From IMG/VR virus record IMGVR_UViG_3300046665_000548, positions 372,001 to 436,000 of that record: DNA of 64,000 nucleotides; one strand, 5' to 3'. Below, piece after piece: positions 1 to 7,768 of this stretch. The DNA comes from a virus. The first letter of the stretch is position 1. Each line of letters opens with the position of its first letter. A program made the position numbers and the translations under genes. Under the pieces are notes generated by a model. That model saw nothing but the letters and a program-made list of their open reading frames with translations, was not told the origin of the DNA and made no database searches.

Positions 1-257
1 ACGAGCGACACGCCAGTATAAGTGACGCCTTCGCCTTGTTGCCTTAGCCAGCCATATTCCCCGAATTGCTTAAAGCCGTCCGACAGGCAATTTTGCAGCG
101 CCGGATAATCAATCCAGCCTCCGTCAAATTCGATGATGTCTGGATACTTGCGGCCCGGAACGCACGAATCCATGCGTTCAACGAAATCAGTATTGGCTTT
201 GAGATAGTCTGCTACGGTGTACTTGTCTGGAATGTCTTTGGTGTAGACCTTGAACAT
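1..257 (-). CDS. Hypothetical protein, C-terminus beyond window edge
   Basis: The reading frame opens at an ATG ending at 257 and stays open to position 1, giving about 85 N-terminal residues that begin MFKVYTKDIPDKYTV. The stop lies outside the window. A good ribosome site (AAGGA) sits 7 bases before the ATG. The gene follows the portal and a small prohead-type gene on the same strand, where T4 carries head core genes, so a role in the virion or head assembly is possible from context. I do not recognise the family. Confidence 0.75.
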   Translation of the reverse strand, partial: MFKVYTKDIPDKYTVADYLKANTDFVERMDSCVPGRKYPDIIEFDGGWIDYPALQNCLSDGFKQFGEYGWLRQQGEGVTYTGVSL

Positions 258-266
258 TATGGTTCC

Positions 267-515
267 TTAGAAGGGCATGCCGCCAGGAGGAGCCCCGCCC
301 TCGCCCTCAGGGGCACCGTACATAACGGCAAGTAAATCCTGCCGCTTTAGGTTCTCAAGCGTATCGAGCGCTCGCATCTTTTTAAGACGATTCACTTTGC
401 GCAGCGTAAGTTTTGGCTTACGGGTGTCGCCAAGCGTGCGAGAGGAGATACGATCCCTGGAGGGATCGTAATAAGCGGTGACGAGATCGTCTTGTGCTAG
501 CTCGAAGAGTTTCAT
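267..515 (-). CDS. Small conserved protein, possible prohead core component
   Basis: This 82-residue protein is basic in the middle (KLTLRKVNRLKKMRALD) and ends in a Gly/Pro-rich tail (GAPEGEGGAPPGG). It lies directly downstream of the portal gene, where T4 has the prohead core genes 67 and 68, and the basic amphipathic segment resembles small portal-linked proteins of marine T4-like phages as I remember them. Function is inferred from position only. The start codon has no clear Shine-Dalgarno sequence. Instead an AATAAATA late-promoter-like element ends 7 bases before the ATG, so its late transcript may be almost leaderless. Confidence 0.7.
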   Translation of the reverse strand: MKLFELAQDDLVTAYYDPSRDRISSRTLGDTRKPKLTLRKVNRLKKMRALDTLENLKRQDLLAVMYGAPEGEGGAPPGGMPF

Positions 516-522
516 GATGAAC

Positions 523-530
523 TATTTATT
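523..530 (-). promoter_or_regulatory. Late promoter -10 element (AATAAATA)
   Basis: This octamer differs at one position from the T4 late promoter TATAAATA recognised by gp55. It overlaps the stop codon of the portal gene and lies 7 bases before the ATG of the 82-residue gene at 267-515. By T4 spacing, transcription would begin within a few bases of that ATG. Confidence 0.5.
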
Positions 531-2334
531 AGCCCATCGCCGGTCCGCCGCCCGGTGGGGGCGGAGGAGCGGGAGCGCCGCCCGGAGCAGGAGGAGGAGC
601 ACCACCGGCAGCGGCAGGATCGCCACCCGGATCAGGCATTGCGGTTTCATCCGGCATTCCGAAATCATCCATTCCGCCGCCAGAGCGCATACCAATGGCA
701 CCCAGATCGGCTGCATTGTCGCTCTCGGCCGGGGTTGTGCCGGACACCTTCTTAAGCTTGGATGCGTTTTCTTCCTTCCATAGCGTTTCGTTCTCAAGCA
801 ATTCTTCCTCAGTGAGGTTCAAGAAACGCTTGAGTTTGAAGCGCTCGGCCAGCTTCTTGTTCTCCGCGACCATCTGATAAACCGAAGCCTGAGCGGCATC
901 GAGTTCGATCTGACGATACTTGGTGAAGTTCTGAGGAGGATTGAACTGAAGCTCGTACAGGTTGGAATCAACACTCACGCCGTTTTCACGTACGAAGCGT
1001 TTGAATTCCGCGTCGAATACTGGAGCCAACAGGGACTGCATTCGCATGCAATACTTGTTGAAACGGAACTCCTGGATCAGCGCAGCGCCGAGCTTGCCGT
1101 CGCTATATGCAACGTTGTTGCCGTCATCCTCACCGAGGGACAGATAGCTGGACGGAATACGAAGGCCGCGAGCCATCTTCTTAGTGAAGAAACTCAGATC
1201 GCCAATCTCTCCCAGATTGTCACCGCCAGCAAGCGTCTCAACCTTGGAGCCGCGACCTTCGGCTGATTGCGCGAAGAAATAGTCTTCCATGATGCTGAGC
1301 GGATTGTAGGCCGCGTCGAGAATGGAAGAACCACCACCGGTACGGTTTGGAATGCGGCGCTGATGAATTTCGTTCTTGATCGCCTGGATGTGAGCCTTGG
1401 CGCGAACGGGAGGCATATTTCCGACATCGATGTAGAAAATTCGGCGTTCAGGAGCGCGCTGAACTCGGTAGATGATAATAGCGTCTTCGAGCAATTCTTT
1501 CTGCTTGTACGTCTTGAAGATAGGCTCAAGGATCGAGGCACCGAATGGCCAGTTGATGTCCATGCCGACTGAAAGAGACAAATGCACCATGTGGTCGGCA
1601 TTCACGATCTGAACATCATCGACGCTCTGAGTTTGTCCAGGACGGTTTTGACGCTGATCGATGTGGGCTCCAGCCATCTGGAAGGAACCGCCCGTCACGC
1701 CCGCGCCGGAACGTGAGCCATAGGCATTGCTGCTACCAAGCGGAGTGAGACCGAACTGTGATGTATCGACCTTGTTCGTTGCGAACTTTGCTTGACGGTT
1801 CAGATCGAGACCACGAAGTAGATATTCGTCAGCTACCTTGCCGCGCTCTTCGTCTACTTTCACCATGAGAACAGAGTAGTGATCCACCCATAGCCATTCA
1901 AATGTCTCGGGGTCACGTAAGAAGAAGGCATCTCCGTTCTTGATGCAGGACCTGAACATGTACCAGAGACGTGACTTGAAATCGTTCAAGCGAACCCACT
2001 TTTCCATACAGGTCTTCAGCAACTTGACCTCAGTCTCGTTGGCTGTTTCGTCATAGTTGATCTGGAACGGGTTTTCGTTCTGCTCCTCCGACTGGGTGCA
2101 GAAGTCAGCGATAGTATCGAGCGCTGCGTTGATATCGGAGTCTCTATCCATATCGTCGTACTGATAGTAGCGCTGAATACGATTCGGATGACCAGCGTAT
2201 ACCTCGGGAAGATAGCTTGAATACTTGGAAGCAGTTCCTGCTCCGCCACCTTCGTCATTACCTTGGGACGAAACAGACGGTCCCTGGGATGACGATTGGT
2301 TGGGAACTACTCGAAAATGCTTCTTCCAAGACAT
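529..2334 (-). CDS. gp20: Portal vertex protein, gp20-like
   Basis: This 601-residue protein forms the dodecameric portal through which DNA is packaged and to which the neck attaches. Recognition comes from the N-terminal block (YYQYDDMDRDSDINAALDTIADFC) near residues 55-80 and the conserved later segments on late-stage gp20 sequences, such as the RRIFYIDVGNMPP stretch and the SLGEDDGNNVAY-type segment. Its length is close to T4 gp20 (524 residues) plus an unusual C-terminal tail of about 45 residues made almost only of Gly, Pro and Ala. The start is supported by AGGAG 8 bases upstream. It is followed by the small prohead-type gene and preceded by the tape measure gene. Confidence 0.95.
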   Translation of the reverse strand: MSWKKHFRVVPNQSSSQGPSVSSQGNDEGGGAGTASKYSSYLPEVYAGHPNRIQRYYQYDDMDRDSDINAALDTIADFCTQSEEQNENPFQINYDETANETEVKLLKTCMEKWVRLNDFKSRLWYMFRSCIKNGDAFFLRDPETFEWLWVDHYSVLMVKVDEERGKVADEYLLRGLDLNRQAKFATNKVDTSQFGLTPLGSSNAYGSRSGAGVTGGSFQMAGAHIDQRQNRPGQTQSVDDVQIVNADHMVHLSLSVGMDINWPFGASILEPIFKTYKQKELLEDAIIIYRVQRAPERRIFYIDVGNMPPVRAKAHIQAIKNEIHQRRIPNRTGGGSSILDAAYNPLSIMEDYFFAQSAEGRGSKVETLAGGDNLGEIGDLSFFTKKMARGLRIPSSYLSLGEDDGNNVAYSDGKLGAALIQEFRFNKYCMRMQSLLAPVFDAEFKRFVRENGVSVDSNLYELQFNPPQNFTKYRQIELDAAQASVYQMVAENKKLAERFKLKRFLNLTEEELLENETLWKEENASKLKKVSGTTPAESDNAADLGAIGMRSGGGMDDFGMPDETAMPDPGGDPAAAGGAPPPAPGGAPAPPPPPGGGPAMG

Positions 2335-2348
2335 ACAATACTCCTAAA

Positions 2349-2369
2349 ATACTCAACTTTTTCGAGTAT
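2349..2369 (-). terminator. Weak terminator-like hairpin before the portal gene
   Basis: On the minus strand ATACTC and GAGTAT form a 6-bp stem around a 9-base loop, followed by TTTT. It lies between the tape measure stop and the portal ribosome site (AGGAG). It could reduce read-through from the tape measure gene or shape the portal leader. The stem is short and AT-rich, so the call is weak. Confidence 0.35.
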
Positions 2370-2429
2370 ACTTACAATACATTAGTAAAAACGAGACAAG
2401 ACTTCAATTTAAGTATGCCGAAGATAGTA

Positions 2430-5255
2430 TTACTCGCCACCAGACTGCGCTGTTCGCACTCCAGCGTCTCTGACTTCTTTTTTGAGACCAATGATAGCCG
2501 CCATCTGACCGTCGAATTGACTACGTGCGTCGCTGCGGCGGTTTTCCATCGATTGTGCTAATGATCCAATATTCTGGGCAAGCACACTCCTCGTGGCATT
2601 GATTTCGTCTGCTACTCCGTCGATCCGGCTTCCAACGTCGCCAACAGCTTGAGTCACTGGAGTAGCAGCACTGACGCGTTCCACCGCTCCGGCTACTTGC
2701 TGCCCAATGTCGCCGCCAATAGCGTTCGTGCGGCTTTCCTGCTGTGTTGCCGAGGTGTTACGTTCAACCGCGCCGCCTAGATAACGAAGTACGTTGCTGA
2801 CGCTCTCCATTTCTCTCGTGAGAGCGGGATCAACGGGCGCTCCGCCGCCCGCGTCACGTCTCTTTGTGAGATTAACAAGCTCTTTTTGCAGGATGAACAC
2901 CTGTTCTTCGGTCGATAATCCTCGAAGCACTCCGCCCATCACTGTATTCAACGCAGCAAGTTGATTACCCAACATTTGGTTCGAACCAACGATGGCAGAT
3001 GCCCCGGTATCACGGGGCAATCCGGCCTCATATGATTCTACCTGTCTAATTGTTCGTTGCTGTTGTGCTCGGCCCATTGCCTCATTGGTTGCTTGCTGTG
3101 CAGCATCGGCTCGCTTGTTGGCAATATCCAATGCATCGTTCACGTTTCTCAGAGCGTTTTTCTGCGCGTCGATGGCGTTTTGATTGCGGAGATTTTCACT
3201 CACACTTTCGAGACGAACGATGTCCTGTTGAATACTCTGGCGCTGACTGGCGAGACTAGCCGCCTGTTTGTCGGCCAAAATCTTTTCCAGATAAGCGTTT
3301 TCGGCTGCTCTCTCTTGCTTGAGTGCTTCGATTCTGCCTTGAAGTTCGTTGATCTTGCTCTGGTTGCCTGCTCCCTGCGCTCGGGACAATTCGCCTTCAA
3401 GCATGTTCATTTGCTGGCGAATTTGATCTAGCTTTGCGCGATGTGGGCCTTCGTCTTCATTGAGCCCGCTTCTTGCCACAAGCGTCATTGCACCAATGCC
3501 AGCCGCGATAGCCGCAAGTGCTGGTGCTCCTAAGATTCCGACAAGACTGCTGAGCGCGGATGCAAGTATCCCGAAGACGCCCGAACCTCCGCCGATCAGT
3601 CCAAGTGCTCCGAAGGCTAGCTTTAGTCCCATAAGGCCGCCGACAACGGCTAGAATGGTCCCGCCGTGTGACTCCAGCTTGTCCGCAAGCCATCCGATAC
3701 CATTGGCGGCTTTTGTTATTCCCTTGAGTAAAGATTCGGTCGCTGTAGCAACGTCCTGTGCAAAGTTTCCGGAGAATGTTGCGCCGAAAAGTTTGAAAAT
3801 AGACGAAGCCGCTCCACTGAGAGCCTGCTCAAGTTTCTGAAGACCGCCGCTACCTCTGAAGCTCTCGAAGCCTTTCATGACTGCGGTCATACCGCTTTCC
3901 ATCATGCCGTACATCTTCAGACGAATATCACCGGTCGCCCTGAGCCAAAGGTCTTCGAAACTTGCCGCCGCCGCAGTGAGCTTGGCCCGCGAATCTGCCA
4001 TCAGCGCGATATTCCTGGCATCTTCCTGCTGCTTGGCCGTGATCACCCTCTCCATTGCGGGTCCCATAGAGGCCAATTGTTGCCCAGTAGAATCCATTAG
4101 TCGCAACGCGGGTGCAAGCTGGGACATGGTATTGCCGAGAAGAACTCGATAATCCGCGAGGGCTTTTTTGTTCGATTCCGTGGGTGACTTCATGGCTTGT
4201 TCCATCAAATCGCGAAGATGGAAAACCATGTCAGTCATACCGTGATCCATCATGTCCTTGGCCGGACCCGATTGGATCATGCCCGGATTGTCCATGTGCC
4301 CGGCTACCTGAGTAGTCAACTTGGTGAGGAATTGTCCTGCCTCTCCTCCCAGGGCCGCAAACTGTGGAGTAACGTAGTTCATCATTTCATCGAACTTACG
4401 TTTCATATCGTCCGATAGAGTTTCCCTATACGAAACAACTCCAGCATCTCGCTGAGAAGCAGCCGTTTGCTTTAGAATCTCTTCACGGCTAGTGCCAAAC
4501 GCTTGTGACAGGATTGATGCGTTAGTGGCCAGCTTAGAAATCTGCTCAGCCGCCGCTACGCGGCTCGTCATTTCGAGTCGGCCCTGCACCCGCATGGTTT
4601 CAGTATAGTCACCGATATAGTCATTGATTTGCGAGACGGTCATGCCGAGCATATTGAAATCTTGCAAATTTCTTCGTACGCCCGTGGCAAGACCGAGGAA
4701 ACCGCTAGGACCTCCAAGTTGCGACATTGCGGCCGAATTTTTCTGAGTAACGCGTACCAGTTCTCCCATGGTAACGCCGCCAGCCGCTGCTGCTTTGCCC
4801 ATGTCCTGCATGCCGCCAACGAAACCTTGACCGGCGTCGTTCATCTTTCGATAGTTGTCCAGCATCGACGTGCCGTAATCAACTAATTGGCCAACGATAG
4901 AACCGAGGAACGATCCCTTAGCGAGACCCTTTAAGGCGTTAAGAGCGCCGTCTGATCCTTCGCCAAGCAGCTTCAACTTTCCAGAAACGGTATCAACGCT
5001 TCGGTTGAAACCCGAACGGGCGTCATCCAACATACTGTTGACAGTACGACGTTGCTGATTTGCCGCCATGTCTTGTTTGTCGTTGTATTCCTTCAGCCCC
5101 TTCATGAAGCTGTCGAAGCTGCCGCCGCCTAGGCCACCTCCGCCGCCTCCATTAGCGATAGAGCGCGCGACGCCGCCCCATATCTGGTTGCCGCGCTGCA
5201 TTTCGGCTAGGAGCCGAGACCATTGATGTTCCGAAGGTGTGTTGTCGTCAGACAT
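2430..5255 (-). CDS. Probable tail tape measure protein
   Basis: This 941-residue protein has the features of a tail tape measure: long helical and Gly/Ala-rich stretches, a hydrophobic segment at about residues 530-595 that could cross a membrane two or three times, and a coiled-coil-like Gln/Glu-rich region at about 610-740. It begins MSDDNTPSEHQWSRLLAEMQ, with a poly-Gly stretch near residues 36-45. At roughly 1.5 angstroms per residue it would set a tail of about 140 nm. It is divergent from a gp26-like gene with a candidate frameshift, the same pairing of tape measure and tail chaperone seen in many tailed phages. T4 gp29 is shorter (590 residues) and I cannot confirm direct homology. 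Confidence 0.75.
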   Translation of the reverse strand: MSDDNTPSEHQWSRLLAEMQRGNQIWGGVARSIANGGGGGGLGGGSFDSFMKGLKEYNDKQDMAANQQRRTVNSMLDDARSGFNRSVDTVSGKLKLLGEGSDGALNALKGLAKGSFLGSIVGQLVDYGTSMLDNYRKMNDAGQGFVGGMQDMGKAAAAGGVTMGELVRVTQKNSAAMSQLGGPSGFLGLATGVRRNLQDFNMLGMTVSQINDYIGDYTETMRVQGRLEMTSRVAAAEQISKLATNASILSQAFGTSREEILKQTAASQRDAGVVSYRETLSDDMKRKFDEMMNYVTPQFAALGGEAGQFLTKLTTQVAGHMDNPGMIQSGPAKDMMDHGMTDMVFHLRDLMEQAMKSPTESNKKALADYRVLLGNTMSQLAPALRLMDSTGQQLASMGPAMERVITAKQQEDARNIALMADSRAKLTAAAASFEDLWLRATGDIRLKMYGMMESGMTAVMKGFESFRGSGGLQKLEQALSGAASSIFKLFGATFSGNFAQDVATATESLLKGITKAANGIGWLADKLESHGGTILAVVGGLMGLKLAFGALGLIGGGSGVFGILASALSSLVGILGAPALAAIAAGIGAMTLVARSGLNEDEGPHRAKLDQIRQQMNMLEGELSRAQGAGNQSKINELQGRIEALKQERAAENAYLEKILADKQAASLASQRQSIQQDIVRLESVSENLRNQNAIDAQKNALRNVNDALDIANKRADAAQQATNEAMGRAQQQRTIRQVESYEAGLPRDTGASAIVGSNQMLGNQLAALNTVMGGVLRGLSTEEQVFILQKELVNLTKRRDAGGGAPVDPALTREMESVSNVLRYLGGAVERNTSATQQESRTNAIGGDIGQQVAGAVERVSAATPVTQAVGDVGSRIDGVADEINATRSVLAQNIGSLAQSMENRRSDARSQFDGQMAAIIGLKKEVRDAGVRTAQSGGE

Positions 5256-5275
5256 TATTTTCTCTTGTTTCGGAA

Positions 5276-5283
5276 TATTTATG
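5276..5283 (-). promoter_or_regulatory. Late promoter -10 element (CATAAATA)
   Basis: This octamer is one mismatch from TATAAATA and lies 20 bases before the tape measure ATG at 5255, leaving room for a short leader containing AAGAGAAAA. It is back to back with an AATAAATA on the other strand, forming a divergent late promoter pair. Confidence 0.5.
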
Positions 5284-5311
5284 CCTCCGATAAGATGGGC
5301 GTTTATTCGAC

Positions 5312-5319
5312 AATAAATA
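5312..5319 (+). promoter_or_regulatory. Late promoter -10 element (AATAAATA)
   Basis: This octamer is one mismatch from the T4 late consensus and lies 32 bases before the gp26-like ATG at 5352. The leader contains AAAGGG as a possible ribosome site. It forms a divergent pair with the element at 5276-5283. Confidence 0.5.
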
Positions 5320-5351
5320 ACCGACTATTACTCACCACCAAAGGGTGCCGA

Positions 5352-6284
5352 ATGACTAAGAGAGTTGATGATCTCGAAGACGAATTTTCAGAAGACGAGC
5401 TTTTTACGCCACAGCCGCCACGTCGTGCTGCTGCTCCGCAGGGAGGCGGAAATCCACTCGCCAAGTATTTCAGAATGCCTGGAGTACATATTGCGCTGCC
5501 GACAAAGGGAGCGTTCTATCCGCCGGGGATGATTGAGTTCACCGACTCGCACGAACTGCCCGTGCTACCAATGCGCGCCGCTGACGAAATTCTAATGAAA
5601 TCCCCTGATGCTCTTATGAGCGGATACGCGTTGGAAAAGCTTATCGAAAGCTGTGTTCCGTCGATCAAGAACCCAAAGCTGGTATCTACCCCAGACCTTG
5701 ACGTTCTGCTGCTCGCGATCCGAGTTGCTTCTTACGGCAACAAGATGGGCGTGGAAACTACTTGCCCAAAATGCAAGACCGAGAATTCTTTCGATTGCGA
5801 TCTTCCTAGCATCATTGCTTCTATGACCGATGTGCCTAGCGAAATTTCAGTCCGTCTCACGTCTGAAATCGTCGCTTACCTACGTCCGTTCAATCTGAAA
5901 AATGCTACGAAGATGTCTCTTATAGCTTTCGAGCAGACTAGGAAGCTTCAATCACTCGACCTTGGAGCAGAAGAAGCCACGCGTATTCGCTCCATCAATG
6001 AAAGCTACGACACTTTGACCAAAGAGAATGTCGCGGCTGCGGCTGATTGTGTGATCAAGGTCGTAGTTCCAGAAGGCGCAGTTACTGATAAGAAATCCAT
6101 TTCAGAGTTCATTATGGGAGCGCCATCAGATTTCATTAACAAGATCGATGATAAGCTGAGGGAGATCAACGCACTCGGTATCGATAGACGCATCAAGGTT
6201 AAGTGCCCGAACGAGGAATGTGGACACGATTGGGAAAGCGAAATTCAGTTCGATCCGACAACTTTTTTCGCTCGCGGCTCCTGA
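5352..6284 (+). CDS. gp26: gp26-like baseplate hub / tail chaperone protein
   Basis: This 310-residue protein matches the T4 gp26 (T4 baseplate) family as found in marine T4-like phages. It has the PTKGAFYPPG segment near residue 50, LPVLPMRAADEILMKSPDAL near 75, and two CxxC pairs (CPKC near 138 and CPNEEC near 287) that can bind zinc. I chose the ATG at 5352 because the longer frame from 5223 overlaps the divergent tape measure gene and its upstream part looks non-coding. The gene ends TTTTTTC-GCTCGCGGCTCC-TGA, a slippery site with a downstream stem-loop, so part of the product is probably extended by a -1 frameshift to 383 residues. The family's role in tail assembly is known only in outline. 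Confidence 0.85.
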   Translation: MTKRVDDLEDEFSEDELFTPQPPRRAAAPQGGGNPLAKYFRMPGVHIALPTKGAFYPPGMIEFTDSHELPVLPMRAADEILMKSPDALMSGYALEKLIESCVPSIKNPKLVSTPDLDVLLLAIRVASYGNKMGVETTCPKCKTENSFDCDLPSIIASMTDVPSEISVRLTSEIVAYLRPFNLKNATKMSLIAFEQTRKLQSLDLGAEEATRIRSINESYDTLTKENVAAAADCVIKVVVPEGAVTDKKSISEFIMGAPSDFINKIDDKLREINALGIDRRIKVKCPNEECGHDWESEIQFDPTTFFARGS

Positions 6285-6314
6285 GGTGTGAAACACCAGA
6301 AGCCGTTCAGGAGC
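6263..6314 (+). promoter_or_regulatory. Candidate -1 programmed frameshift signal
   Basis: Positions 6263-6269 read T TTT TTC in the gp26 frame, a canonical X-XXY-YYZ slippery heptamer. After a 7-base spacer, GCTCCTGA (6277-6284) pairs perfectly with TCAGGAGC (6307-6314), and inside it GGTGT (6285-6289) pairs with ACACC (6293-6297). The zero-frame stop TGA lies within the outer stem. A slip of one base back continues into an open frame that reaches 6502. All three parts of a frameshift cassette are present at standard spacing. Confidence 0.75.
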
Positions 6315-6502
6315 TTCTACACGACTATCGGTACGAATCTAGGGAACTAACCAAGCACATCACGCAACTGATGTGGTATATGCGGGGAAGCTTGACCCGC
6401 GAGGAGGCTTGGACTCTGAGCGTTGAAGAACGTAAAGAGATTATGAAATTGGTAGATGAACGAATCAAGCTCGTTGAAAAAACCGGTTTACCTTTACTTT
6501 AA
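6269..6502 (+). CDS. Frameshift extension of gp26-like protein
   Basis: This is the -1 frame region read after slippage at 6263-6269. It adds 77 residues (from RSRLLRCETPEAVQELLHDY to VEKTGLPLL) to the first 306 residues of the gp26-like protein. It holds a conserved-looking helical segment, LMWYMRGSLTREEAW. The only possible independent ATG at 6203 lies deep within gp26 and has no convincing ribosome site, so I favour synthesis as a fusion. In lambda and many other tailed phages a shorter and a frameshifted longer tail chaperone, encoded beside the tape measure gene, guide tail assembly. The layout here is the same. Confidence 0.65.
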   Translation, partial: RSRLLRCETPEAVQELLHDYRYESRELTKHITQLMWYMRGSLTREEAWTLSVEERKEIMKLVDERIKLVEKTGLPLL

Positions 6503-6506
6503 CAAA

Positions 6507-6530
6507 AAACGGAGCCGAAAGGCTCCGTTT
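6507..6530. terminator. Bidirectional intrinsic terminator
   Basis: AAACGGAGCC and GGCTCCGTTT form a perfect 10-bp stem around a GAAA tetraloop, with A and T runs on both sides. It separates the convergent gp26 extension (+) and zinc protein (-) genes and can end transcription from both. Confidence 0.85.
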
Positions 6531-6533
6531 ATG

Positions 6534-6755
6534 TTAGAACTTACTGTCGCGGGTCTGTCCGCATCCGCCGAGACAACACCACTTTCCGTTGTTCATCCCG
6601 TAGTGTTCTTCTAGCAGCCACGACCCCTGATCGTGTTTACAACAGAGATCGCAAATCGTTGCGTGATTTTCATCGTAAAAATAGATGCCATCTCCCTTGC
6701 ACTTGGGACAATCTGCTTTTGCGTTCTCTTTAGCGTGGTCTAACTGATTACTCAC
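6534..6755 (-). CDS. Small zinc-binding protein
   Basis: This 73-residue protein carries three cysteine pairs: CPKC near residue 16, CDLCC near 35, and CCLGGC near 62. A treble-clef or rubredoxin-like zinc fold is likely. I chose the GTG at 6755 because it overlaps the stop of the upstream membrane microprotein by 8 bases, which suggests translational coupling. The longer ATG start at 6821 would overlap that gene much further. The function is unknown; such proteins are common accessory genes in large phages. Confidence 0.7.
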   Translation of the reverse strand: MSNQLDHAKENAKADCPKCKGDGIYFYDENHATICDLCCKHDQGSWLLEEHYGMNNGKWCCLGGCGQTRDSKF

Positions 6756-6912
6756 TATTTTTGAAATATCCGAGAGCTTGGACCGCGACAACGTTAATCG
6801 TCGCGAGACAAGCGAAGGCAATGATAAAAACCCATGACCCCGTAATCACAAAACCCGTGAGAATAGCGACCAGCAGGGTAATCCAAGCGGCTGAAAAGTT
6901 TGTCAAACGCAT
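6748..6912 (-). CDS. Membrane microprotein, 54 residues
   Basis: The frame encodes a very hydrophobic 54-residue protein with two probable membrane helices, at about residues 9-27 and 29-48. Its ATG overlaps the stop of the upstream 267-residue gene by one base (TAATG), and its stop overlaps the start of the zinc protein gene, so it sits in a tight three-gene unit. Function unknown. It could be an inner-membrane modulator such as a superinfection or lysis accessory protein, but nothing in the sequence fixes this. Confidence 0.65.
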   Translation of the reverse strand: MRLTNFSAAWITLLVAILTGFVITGSWVFIIAFACLATINVVAVQALGYFKNSE

Positions 6913-7715
6913 TATTTCACTCGGTAAGTACGATTGTCGGTTCCTGCGCGAGCCATTTTCGTATCAGTGCCGATACGCTTCTTTGGCTTACGATGGCTGC
7001 TATCAATCTTTCGAAGCAGATACATTGATGTTTCCTGGCTCAGTTCGATTGTCCACTGACCTGGGTTGGTGCCGTCATCGTCATCCCGCAACGTAACGTA
7101 ATTCCAACTGGTTGTTGGAGCCGAAATGTGAAGAGGGGTTCGAATGTAAGGCAGTCCAATCGCCATCCGCCCATCCTTAGTAGCTGTAACCAGAGCAGAC
7201 TTTGGAAGCTGGAGATGGCGCTTGTTTCGCGGCTCAAGCTGCGTGACCGTCTCCAAGGCAAACTTGTAGACCTGATCTTCTCGGTTTTGAGGATTTGCGA
7301 TATGAGCCGACTGCTCGCGCGCGTGACGTAGCATTTCAACTGCTAGTCCACGCCGTACCGATGGATCGATGCTCGATACCGAACGAGCGATATCGAATAG
7401 AAGCATCGTTCTCGTATCGATGGCAGACTTGCCGTCCTTGAAAAGAAGATCGGCATAAGGCTTGAACCGAGCAGGAAGATCGTCTTCCTTCAATGAACGC
7501 ACATCCGCGTAACTCTGCGCGACCTCACCAAACAGGCTTTCAAGCCGGTTGGTCATGGCGGCAAAGGTTTCAGGCATGGTTCTCATCGGTCCACCGAACC
7601 CGGCAACCAAAGCATTAAAGTAATGCATCTCCTGGGAGATGTATTGACGGAGACGAAGCGTGTCGGCGGCGGGCAATGTGACGCGCGCTGTCCAACTAGA
7701 AGATCGAAGGGACAT
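6912..7715 (-). CDS. Hypothetical protein, 267 residues
   Basis: The protein begins MSLRSSSWTARVTLPAADTL and appears soluble. An N-terminal half rich in helices is followed from about residue 165 by a more beta-like part and a very basic C-terminus (HRKPKKRIG). The start is supported by GAGGAA 8 bases upstream. It leads a three-gene unit with the membrane microprotein and the zinc protein. I do not recognise the family. The N-terminal segment slightly recalls the start of TnpB-type transposon proteins, but no RuvC motifs are visible, so I reject that reading. Confidence 0.7.
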   Translation of the reverse strand: MSLRSSSWTARVTLPAADTLRLRQYISQEMHYFNALVAGFGGPMRTMPETFAAMTNRLESLFGEVAQSYADVRSLKEDDLPARFKPYADLLFKDGKSAIDTRTMLLFDIARSVSSIDPSVRRGLAVEMLRHAREQSAHIANPQNREDQVYKFALETVTQLEPRNKRHLQLPKSALVTATKDGRMAIGLPYIRTPLHISAPTTSWNYVTLRDDDDGTNPGQWTIELSQETSMYLLRKIDSSHRKPKKRIGTDTKMARAGTDNRTYRVK

Positions 7716-7755
7716 AAAGTATTCCTCGAAATAAAAAAGGTGTTAATTCCGCCAA

Positions 7756-7763
7756 TATAAATA
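7756..7763 (+). promoter_or_regulatory. Late promoter -10 element (exact TATAAATA)
   Basis: This is a perfect match to the T4 late promoter consensus. It ends 5 bases before the ATG of the GIY-YIG gene at 7769, and there is no ribosome site, so the predicted transcript would start at or next to the start codon. Confidence 0.6.
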
Positions 7764-7768
7764 GAAAC

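Noticed and set aside
6203-6502. Independent 99-residue gene overlapping gp26
   Set aside because: Its start lies inside gp26 without a ribosome site and its first 20 residues are antisense-quality reading; the frameshift explanation fits better.
6912-7715. TnpB-like transposon protein
   Set aside because: Only the first few residues resemble it; RuvC-type Asp/Glu motifs and the zinc finger are missing.
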